DNA from: Alphaproteobacteria bacterium
GTDB taxonomy: Bacteria; Pseudomonadota; Alphaproteobacteria; Rhizobiales; Xanthobacteraceae
Length of the DNA stretch: 35,481 bases
NCBI GenBank assembly: GCA_009781045.1
Contig: WQYW01000039.1
Span: 1-35,481 of the forward strand
Direction of reading: 5' to 3'
The position numbers and the translations under genes are program-made. Shown piece by piece: positions 17,528 to 23,859 of this stretch. Within the stretch, counting starts at the first letter, position 1; each line of letters opens with the position of its first letter. A model generated the notes under the pieces. It was given only the letters and a program-made list of their open reading frames with translations. It made no database searches and was not told where the DNA came from.

Positions 17528-19153
17528 ATGGATCACCCCTTCGCCATCACGCTCGACGTTGGTACTTCCCTCATCAACCACACCGGATCGTGGCGCACGC
17601 TGCGGCCGCAATATGTTCACCGCCTGCCGCCCTGCAACGACGCCTGTCCCGCAGGCGAGGATATCCAGGGCTGGCTGGCTTTTGCCGAAAGCGGCCACTA
17701 CGAGGCCGCCTGGCGCAAGCTCACCGAAAACAATCCGCTGCCGGCGGTGATGGGGCGGGTCTGCTATCACCCCTGCGAGGGAGCCTGCAATCGCGCCAGC
17801 CTGGATGCCTCGGTCGGCATCAATTCGGTCGAGCGCTTTCTAGGCGATCTTGCCATCAAACACGGCTGGGCCTTCGAGGCCCCGGCGACCCGGTCCGGCA
17901 AGAAGGTGCTGGTGGTCGGTGCCGGGCCCTCCGGCCTGTCGGCGGCCTACCACCTGGCACGACTCGGCCACAATGTCACGATTCACGAAGCAGGCCCGCT
18001 GCCCGGCGGCATGATGCGCTTCGGCATTCCCAAATATCGCCTGCCGCGCGATATTCTCGATGCCGAAGTCAAGCGCATCACAGATCTCGGCGTCGCCATC
18101 GCCTATAACAGCAAGGTCACCAATATCGCCACCGCGATGAAGGAAGGCGGTTTCGACGCCGTGTTCCTTGCCGTCGGTGCCCATATCGCGCGGCGCACCG
18201 CGATTCCCGCCGCCGGAGCGGCGAAGATTCTCGACGCGGTGCAGGTGCTGCGGTCGATGGAGGGCGAGGAAAAGCCGCTCCTTGGCCGCCGTGTCATCGT
18301 CTACGGCGGCGGCAATACCGCCCTTGATGTCGCCCGCACCGCCAAGCGGCTCGGAGCCGAAGACGCCATCATCGTCTACCGCCGCACCCGGGAGAAAATG
18401 CCGGCGCATGATTTCGAACTCGAAGAGGCGCTCGAAGAAGGCGTGATGATGAAATGGCTGTCGACCATCAAGAATGTCGAGGGCGGCGAGATCACGGTCG
18501 AGAAAATGAAGCTCGATGACAAGGGGTTTCCGCAAGGCACAGGCGAATTCGAGACCCTGCAGGCCGACTCCATCGTGCTGGCGCTGGGCCAGGACGTCGA
18601 TCTGTCGCTCCTGGAGGGCGTGCCCGGTCTTGAGGTCAGGGACGGCGTGGTCCAGGTCAGCCCCAATATGATGACCGGGGTTCCCGGGATCTTCGCTGGC
18701 GGCGACATGGTGCCCTCCGAACGCACGGTCACGATCGCGGTCGGCCACGGCAAACAGGCCGCCCGCCATATCGATGCCTGGCTCTCCGGCACCACCCACG
18801 AGCCCGGGCCCCGCCACGAACTCGCCAGCTTCGACAAGCTCAACAGCTGGTATTATGGCGAGGCCTCGAAGACGCTGCGGCCGATCCTGGATGCCGTACG
18901 CCGCACCTCAACCTTCGAGGAAGTGGTGAAGGGGCTCGACGAGAGCAACGCCCTGTTTGAGGCCCGTCGCTGCCTAAGTTGCGGCAACTGCTTCGAATGC
19001 GACAACTGCTACGGCATGTGCCCCGACAATGCGATCGTCAAGCTTGGCCCGGGCCTCGGCTTCCGGATCAATCTCGATTACTGCAAAGGTTGCGGCATCT
19101 GCGCTCAGGAATGTCCCTGCGGGGCCATCGCCATGATAGCTGAAGAAATCTGA
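17528..19153 (+). CDS. GltD-like NAD(P)-binding flavoprotein fused to a 2x[4Fe-4S] ferredoxin domain
   Basis: The 541-residue protein is the likely electron exit of the oxidoreductase. Residues 36-87 hold Cys36, 40, 79, 83 and 87, the N-terminal iron-sulfur region of GltD-type proteins. GAGPSGLSAAYHLARLG from 131 is the FAD Rossmann fold, with LPGGMMRFGIPKYRLP following. YGGGNTALDVARTAKRLGA is the NAD(P)-binding fold, and GIFAGGDMV closes the FAD site. The last 60 residues carry Cys482, 485, 488, 491, 494 and 498, then CKGCGICAQECP (519-530), a ferredoxin like PorD. No separate delta-subunit gene is present, so this domain probably replaces it. The expected reaction is electron transfer between the 2-oxoacid core and NAD(P)H; the direction is unknown. 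A strong terminator follows. Confidence 0.9.
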   Translation: MDHPFAITLDVGTSLINHTGSWRTLRPQYVHRLPPCNDACPAGEDIQGWLAFAESGHYEAAWRKLTENNPLPAVMGRVCYHPCEGACNRASLDASVGINSVERFLGDLAIKHGWAFEAPATRSGKKVLVVGAGPSGLSAAYHLARLGHNVTIHEAGPLPGGMMRFGIPKYRLPRDILDAEVKRITDLGVAIAYNSKVTNIATAMKEGGFDAVFLAVGAHIARRTAIPAAGAAKILDAVQVLRSMEGEEKPLLGRRVIVYGGGNTALDVARTAKRLGAEDAIIVYRRTREKMPAHDFELEEALEEGVMMKWLSTIKNVEGGEITVEKMKLDDKGFPQGTGEFETLQADSIVLALGQDVDLSLLEGVPGLEVRDGVVQVSPNMMTGVPGIFAGGDMVPSERTVTIAVGHGKQAARHIDAWLSGTTHEPGPRHELASFDKLNSWYYGEASKTLRPILDAVRRTSTFEEVVKGLDESNALFEARRCLSCGNCFECDNCYGMCPDNAIVKLGPGLGFRINLDYCKGCGICAQECPCGAIAMIAEEI

Positions 19154-19929
19154 GGCCATAAGGATTCTGAGCTGGAGGGCTTCTGAAAGCCTGAGGAAGT
19201 CCGAGAGTCTGACGAGTTGAAGGGAGCGCGCATTGCGCGCCCCCTTCACTTGGTCTTTCTCTCTTTGCCGATCTTCTCTTTGTGTTTCTACCCACGTTCC
19301 ATTTCTGGAACGACTGCCCAGCCGCCTTTCATGATGGAAGTGATTCGTGGCCAATGGATGATCATCCCGGTTGGACGAAGACCGTTTTCCGCGGATTTCG
19401 AGCCAGCTGCAGGCGGCCTCTTGTCCGACCTGGGCAGTTACCTCTTTGCAATAGGCCAGGCTGGAAGCCTCTTGCATCCGCCGGTCACGCCATCACCAGG
19501 GCTGGCACCAGTTGTGCCAAAGGGGCCCCCCCGGGGTACGGCTCAAAAGCGGCAGTCGAGGGCGGTGCAATCTCTGGTCGCGAGAGCTCGGGCACCGGTT
19601 TTGACCTGCCTCTGGAGCGCCGGAAGAGGGCCACGGCTGCGATCCAGTGGCGACAGAACATGGTCCCACGCCAAGCGGTATCAGCGAGTTTCGGAAAGTG
19701 ACCGTGGTTGCGCCGCCGCTTTCCCTGGATTCCTGGCTCGATATAGCGGTTTCCGGTGACATGCGACCGGGTCGGTCGACCCGGATCAAAGTTCCTGTTC
19801 GCGACCACGAGAAAATCGCAACGACAGGGTGCCGCGATTGCTTGCCCGGAAGGGAAATTTGATGCCGACCAGCACCGCCGCGTTAATGTGCGGACAGGAT
19901 CCACATCGCCGTCACATTGAGAGGCAGCC
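19154..19929. other. Intergenic region between the oxidoreductase operon and the toxin-antitoxin remnant
   Basis: After the terminator at 19218-19248 I see no gene. The open frames lack any recognisable domain. The region ends with a good ribosome site (GAGAGG) for the DUF433 start at 19930. Confidence 0.5.
19218..19248 (+). terminator. Intrinsic terminator of the 2-oxoacid oxidoreductase operon
   Basis: TGAAGGG-A-GCGCGC (19218-19231) pairs with GCGCGC-C-CCCTTCA (19235-19248) across a 3-base loop and one mismatch. A pyrimidine-rich, T-containing stretch follows (TTGGTCTTTCTCTCTTT). It lies 65 bases after the stop codon. It is built like the terminator at 32154, which also has an AAGGG / GCGCGC stem. 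Confidence 0.8.
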
Positions 19930-20161
19930 ATGAGCGAGTTTTCCCGCATTACCCAGGATCCGGCCGTTATGGGCGGCAAGCCCTATTCACGGCCAACGGG
20001 TCACAGTGCGCATGATCGTCAGCCAGATCGCTGCTGGCCAGAGCATCGAGGCGCTGCTTGGGGAATATCCCTATCTCGAGAGGGAGGACGTGATTGAGGC
20101 TTTGCGCTATGCAGCCTGGAGACGTGATGAGCGTGAGGTCGAACTTCACCGGGCGTCCTGA
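19930..20161 (+). pseudogene. DUF433 antitoxin-like gene, frameshifted
   Basis: The first 18 codons read MSEFSRITQDPAVMGGKP, the classic DUF433 opening. The frame is then lost: after GGKP one base (T, 19984) remains where a Cys codon is expected. From 19985 the +1 frame continues as IHGQRVTVRMIVSQIAAG, then IEALLGEYPYLEREDVIEAL, ending at a TGA at 20159-20161. Repairing this one site (a two-base loss or one-base gain) gives a complete protein of normal length (about 77 residues). DUF433 proteins are putative antitoxins normally next to a DUF5615 PIN-like toxin, as here. The start is well supported by GAGAGG. A sequencing error is possible but unlikely given two further shifts in the neighbour. 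Confidence 0.85.
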
Positions 20162-20530
20162 TGCGGTTTTGGTCGACAGGAACCTGTCGCCAGGCTGGGT
20201 CCGTTTCCTTCAGGAGGAAGGACACGAGGCTGTGCACGGGTCAACCGTGGGCGCCGCCGACGCCCCTGACGCCACCCGGATGCGATTGTCGCAGTTGCAC
20301 ACGATCATGTTGTGTCGAACAACGATCTGGATTTCCCGAAGATCCTGGCGGCCACTGGCTGCCGCAAGCCGGGTGTCGTCCAGATTCGGGCCGATCTGTT
20401 GACTCCGACTGCGATTGGCAGTGTCGTAGTCTTGACGATCGCACAGATCGAGCGAGAGCTTATGGGAGGAGCACGGGTCTCGATCAGCTCAAAGCACCAG
20501 CGCATCCCTATTCTCCCGTTTCAATCCTGA
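20161..20530 (+). pseudogene. DUF5615 PIN-like toxin gene, two frameshifts
   Basis: The ATG at 20161 overlaps the DUF433 stop by one base (TGATG), the normal coupling of this module. The frame starts MRF, then loses one base near 20170 and continues as LVDRNLSPGWVRFLQEEGHE and AVHGSTVGAADAPDAT. It shifts again near 20279 to AIVAVAHDHVVSNNDLDF, KILAATG and VVQIRADLLTPTAIGSVVVL, ending ILPFQS with TGA at 20528. Both acidic motifs expected of the PIN-like fold (VDRNLSP and NDLDF) remain, but no intact product can be made. The module is therefore a relic, or was inactivated recently because the sequence outside the lesions is well preserved. Confidence 0.87.
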
Positions 20531-21241
20531 GCAACCTGCACCACTCCGTGTTTTGATGCGGCAGTCGCTCGACACGAAGAAGAGTGAAACAGAAAGACTG
20601 CGGCCTGGGGCGCTGCACAGACATCAATCCGCTCTCCAAACCGAGCCCGTCTCCTCTCTGTGAAGACACGAAGGCCGTGCACCCGATCAATTCGGGTGCA
20701 GCGGACGCCTCTGACCTCTTATGGATGCGCGCGGTTCGAAATCGCTGTCATTTCCGCAAAAGAGCTGCTGGTGGGGAAAGTCCGTCAGCTGCTTCTCGAA
20801 TTGCCGGCTCGGGTCGCCTGCGGAAGAACCGATCCTTCATCCTGGTGCCGCCATTTCTCGCACAACGCCACGGGAACAACAGCGAAGTAATACATGTCGC
20901 TGCCGTCCTGGAGACTGGAGATCAGGAATCGCAAGACCGCACTGACCGCACTCGGCAGCACGGCAGCGCACAGGCCATGGCCCCCCCATCATCATCTCGT
21001 CGGATCGGTTTCCTGACGCGCGAAACAGCCCCCTCGCGGATGTCCGGGTGGCGTCACGCAGCACGGATGGGTGTGGTCTGCGAAAAGCCCGGTCACCGGG
21101 GCATGCGCATTTTTCAGGGTTTCAGGAAGCGGTGTCCCGGCAACCCTGCCCGCCACCACCCGTGAGCGGGCACCCGGGCGCGGTGATCGACACCCGCCCA
21201 GCGGTCATTCCTGTGACTTTTCCGCAGAGAGCGCCCCGTTC
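20531..21241. other. Intergenic region with a second toxin fragment
   Basis: No intact gene is seen. The first part carries the DUF5615-like fragment at 20617-20715. Beyond 20760 the open frames have no recognisable content. Confidence 0.5.
20617..20715 (+). pseudogene. Fragment of a second DUF5615-like toxin gene
   Basis: An uninterrupted frame reads TDINPLSK, then CEDTKAVHPINSGAADASD. Aligned without gaps to the N-terminal part of the adjacent DUF5615 remnant (VDRNLSPG... to GAADAPD), 12 of 33 residues are identical, including the Asp and Asn of VDRN, AVH and GAADA. No start codon or C-terminal half is recognisable. It looks like an older, more decayed copy about 90 bases downstream of the first. 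Confidence 0.5.
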
Positions 21242-21508
21242 TCACCCCCGGAAATAGGGCTCGACCGGGCCATGCACCTTGATGGTCAGGGGCTTGCCGT
21301 AGCGGTCTTTGGCATTGCCGGCGATCACCCGGACCCATCCTTCGCTGACGCAATATTCCTCGACATTGGTCTTTTCGACGCCCTTGAAGCGGACTCCGAC
21401 ATCGCGCGCCAGAATATCGGCATTGTAATAGGGACTTTCGGGATCGACCGACAGGCGGTCCGGCAGCACCTCGGTCCCGATGTCATCCTTGTTGATTTCG
21501 TCGTTCAT
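21242..21508 (-). CDS. DUF3297 family protein
   Basis: The 88-residue cytoplasmic protein carries the whole conserved DUF3297 core: LPDRLSVDPESPYYNAD, RDVGVRFKGVEKTNVEEYCV, SEGWVRVIAGNAKDRYGKPL, and KVHGPVEPYF at the end. The VEKTNVEEY(C) motif is diagnostic. The function of the family is unknown; it is widespread in proteobacteria. The ATG at 21508 (MNDEIN) is taken as start, with a weak GGAAG before it; an ATG four codons upstream (21520) is also possible. There is no apparent operon partner. A run of G blocks lies about 110 bases upstream. Confidence 0.9.
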   Translation of the reverse strand: MNDEINKDDIGTEVLPDRLSVDPESPYYNADILARDVGVRFKGVEKTNVEEYCVSEGWVRVIAGNAKDRYGKPLTIKVHGPVEPYFRG

Positions 21509-21618
21509 GCTTCCAGCCATCCGTTGTTCAAGGGGGGCCCGGACGAGCGTACGGGAGCGCCGCAAGCCGCCCATGGGGAGCCGTTCTATCGCCCCCGACT
21601 GCCGGATGCCATTGAATT

Positions 21619-21651
21619 GGGGGGATTGAGGGGATTGGGGGGGGATTGGGG
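21619..21651 (+). other. G-quadruplex-forming sequence
   Basis: Four G runs of 6, 4, 8 and 4 bases are separated by ATTGA, ATT and ATT. This meets the usual four-tract, short-loop rule for intramolecular G-quadruplexes. It lies about 110 bases upstream of the minus-strand DUF3297 start, with G runs on the template strand for that gene. Confidence 0.75.
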
Positions 21652-21871
21652 TCCGGACTTGCCGGGATCGGCAAGCATGAGGCGGTGATTGCCGTGATTT
21701 TCCAGCCATGAACCGGCCCCCACAAAACCAGACCTGACCGCATACGAGCTGACCGCGTCAGGCCAAAGCACGATCCGGCAGGACATCGTCTCCTGCCACA
21801 ACCGGCACCGGCCTCCCGGGCACCTCACCCCGTACTTGTATGGTCTCCGGGCACCGTCTCCCGGAAAACCG

Positions 21872-21904
21872 CCTCCCGCGTACCATCTCACGGGAGGGTT
21901 TTTT
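21872..21904 (+). terminator. Terminator-like hairpin with T-run
   Basis: CCTCCCG (21872-21878) pairs with CGGGAGG (21891-21897), followed by G and six T (21899-21904). No plus-strand gene lies just upstream, so it may end an unseen transcript or be incidental. In the minus direction the T-run is shorter. Confidence 0.5.
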
Positions 21905-22292
21905 GGGGGTCTTCTGGTGCGGAAAACAGCCGATTCGGTGTCTGTCGCGGCAGCTGCCCCCCCTGAGGCCGTCGTTGCCCCCGATTTCGCTCTTAAGCCT
22001 TTCCAGCACCAGCACTTGCCAAGCCGGGGCTGATTTTGTCATGGGTTGGCCGGTCCTGGTTGCCGGATCCTGAATTTCCAGATTCAATGTTTCTTAAAGA
22101 TTCTGGCTTCAGGGCGCGGGTTGTCCCGGATCGGCCGGAAGGAGGCAGATCACGGTCCCGAAAACGGGCCCGGGCGTTTCAGCCTCCCAGCCTCGTTACA
22201 GGTCGCGATCAGGTGCAGAAAGATTCTTCTTGAACATTGTTCATTTCTGTGCCAATCCGGTCTCCGTTGTTTTGAGTAAATACGGATGCGTC

Positions 22293-22508
22293 ATGTCTGT
22301 TGCCTTCCCTGACCCTGTTCACCCCCGACCGGCCGACATCGCCGGGAGGCAGGAAGATCCCCCTGCCAGCCGCTCCACTTCTGGCAGAAGCGCCTTTGGC
22401 CGAAGTCCCTTTGACCGCAGTCCCTTTGATCGAACTCCCTTCGACCGCAGCCCCTGGCGCGCCTCCCGCCGCCTGGTTCCTGGAACTCCGTCACGGGGCC
22501 GGTCATGA
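22293..22508 (+). CDS. Small repeat-containing ORF overlapping lplT (doubtful)
   Basis: A 71-codon frame starts with ATG at 22293 (MSVAFPDP) and ends at TGA 22506-22508, overlapping the lplT ATG at 22505 as ATGA. Its middle is a 15-bp tandem repeat that encodes FGRSP-FDRSP-FDRTP-FDRSP. The product is basic and Ser/Pro/Arg-rich with no known domain. The overlap would allow translational coupling, and a leader-peptide role for the transporter operon is conceivable. It could equally be a non-coding 5' leader in which a tandem repeat happens to stay open. No strong ribosome site is visible. Confidence 0.3.
   Translation: MSVAFPDPVHPRPADIAGRQEDPPASRSTSGRSAFGRSPFDRSPFDRTPFDRSPWRASRRLVPGTPSRGRS
22386..22460 (+). 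repeat. 15-bp tandem repeat x5 (near CGCAGTCCCTTTGAC)
   Basis: Five adjacent units are seen: AGAAGCGCCTTTGGC, CGAAGTCCCTTTGAC, CGCAGTCCCTTTGAT, CGAACTCCCTTCGAC and CGCAGCCCCTGGCGC. The central three are most alike. They sit 45 bases before the lplT start and keep one frame open. Confidence 0.85.
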
Positions 22509-23830
22509 TCCTGGATCTGTTGTCATCGCGGCGTTTCGCGCCGCAATTCTGGGCCCAGTTCTTTTCCGCCCTGAACGACAACGTGCTCAAAAACGCGCTG
22601 GTGATCATCCTGCTCTATGGCGGCATGGTCAGCGAGCGCGAAACCCTGGTGACGGTGGCCGGTGCCGTCTTCATCTTCCCCTATTTCATCCTTTCCGGCC
22701 TCGGCGGCGAGCTGGCCGACAAATACGTCAAGTCGGTGGTGGCCAGACGGCTCAAATTCGCCGAAATCTTCGCCGCCATCTTCGCTGCCATCGGTTTTCT
22801 CCTCCACCACCATCCGCTCTCGGTGCCCCTGCTGTTCACCGCCCTCGGCCTGTTCGGTGTCATCGCCGCACTGTTCGGCCCCGTGAAATACGCACTTTTG
22901 CCAGATCAGCTGGCGCTCGGGGAACTTGCCACCGGCAATGCCCTGGTCGAAGGCGCCACCTTCCTGGCCATCCTTCTCGGCACCATCGCCGGCGGCCAGT
23001 TCGTTGCCGGGTCCAACCACCCAGGCTGGGTGGCCTCCGCGATCGTCCTGTTTGCGCTCGCCTCCTGGGCTTTCGCCGCCCGCATCCCGGCGACCCCGGA
23101 ATCGGCGCCCGAACTTGAAATCACCGTCAATCCCTGGACCTCCACCGTCCATCTGCTCAAAACGCTTTATGAAGACAAGGCGATCTTCGACGGCATGCTG
23201 ATCGTGTCGTGGTTCTGGCTCGCCGGCGCGGTGGTGCTTTCACTTCTGCCAACCCTGATCCGGGACATCATCGGCGGCACCGAGGGCGTGACCACGCTGT
23301 GCATCGCCATCTTCGCCATCGGCATTGCCGCAGGCTCGCTTCTGGCCGCCCATCTCAGCCATGTTCGCCCCAATCTGACCCTGGTGCCGATCGGGGCCGC
23401 CATCATGGGCGTGGTCGGGCTTGATCTGGCTTGTCTGGTCGCCACCGCTGCCATCGGCCAGGACGTCACCCCAAAAGCCTTCCTGGCCTCGTTTTCCAGT
23501 CTGCGCCTGCTCGCCGACTTCACTCTGTTCGCCTTCGGTGGCGGCCTCCTCGTCGTCCCCTCCTTCGCCGCCGTCCAGGCCTGGTCGCCGCGGGAGCTCC
23601 GGGCCCGAATCATCGCCGCCGGCAACGCCCTGCAGGCCGCCCTGATCACCGCCGGCCTCCTCGTGGTTGCAGTTCTGCAACGGAGCGGGATTCATATCGG
23701 CTGGATATTCCTTGGCCTTGGTTTCGCAAGTTTCGCCGTCGTCTGGTTCGTTCTATTTAATTGGCGTCGGCGCCAAGACACGAGCCAAGACACGAGTGCC
23801 TGCCAGCCTCTCACGTGCTCACGCTCCTGA
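22505..23830 (+). CDS. lplT: LplT-like lysophospholipid transporter (MFS)
   Basis: The 441-residue inner-membrane protein has about 12 hydrophobic segments. It opens with FAPQFWAQFFSALNDNVLKN, the hallmark N-terminus of LplT-type MFS proteins, which flip lysophospholipids to the cytoplasmic face for re-acylation. FGPVKYALLPDQL after the fourth segment is also conserved. The next gene encodes the acyltransferase/acyl-ACP-synthetase partner, as in the E. coli lplT-aas pair. The end of the gene carries a perfect 12-bp duplication (DTSQDTS) in a hydrophilic tail. The start ATG overlaps the stop of the small upstream ORF. The downstream coding region begins about 30 bases after this stop or overlaps it, depending on the start chosen. 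Confidence 0.9.
   Translation: MILDLLSSRRFAPQFWAQFFSALNDNVLKNALVIILLYGGMVSERETLVTVAGAVFIFPYFILSGLGGELADKYVKSVVARRLKFAEIFAAIFAAIGFLLHHHPLSVPLLFTALGLFGVIAALFGPVKYALLPDQLALGELATGNALVEGATFLAILLGTIAGGQFVAGSNHPGWVASAIVLFALASWAFAARIPATPESAPELEITVNPWTSTVHLLKTLYEDKAIFDGMLIVSWFWLAGAVVLSLLPTLIRDIIGGTEGVTTLCIAIFAIGIAAGSLLAAHLSHVRPNLTLVPIGAAIMGVVGLDLACLVATAAIGQDVTPKAFLASFSSLRLLADFTLFAFGGGLLVVPSFAAVQAWSPRELRARIIAAGNALQAALITAGLLVVAVLQRSGIHIGWIFLGLGFASFAVVWFVLFNWRRRQDTSQDTSACQPLTCSRS
23773..23796 (+). repeat. 12-bp tandem duplication in the lplT 3' end
   Basis: CCAAGACACGAG occurs twice in direct succession and keeps the lplT frame. It encodes the repeated DTS in the C-terminal tail after the last membrane segment. 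Confidence 0.85.
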
Positions 23831-23859
23831 CCGCCTGCGGACCTTTATGGACCATTGCC

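Larger units (their letters stand above)
21509..22292. other. Divergent intergenic region with G-quadruplex motif and hairpin
   Basis: No gene is supported between DUF3297 and the small ORF at 22293. The region contains a four-block G tract (21619-21651) and a terminator-like hairpin (21872-21904). The lplT operon promoter presumably lies in the last 300 bases but could not be placed. Confidence 0.5.

Noticed and set aside
15206..17770. Very long minus-strand open frame (over 850 codons) opposite the oxidoreductase operon
   Set aside because: It is antisense to three genes with clear conserved motifs; its His/Gly/Asp/Val-rich composition is the usual mirror of GC-rich coding sequence.
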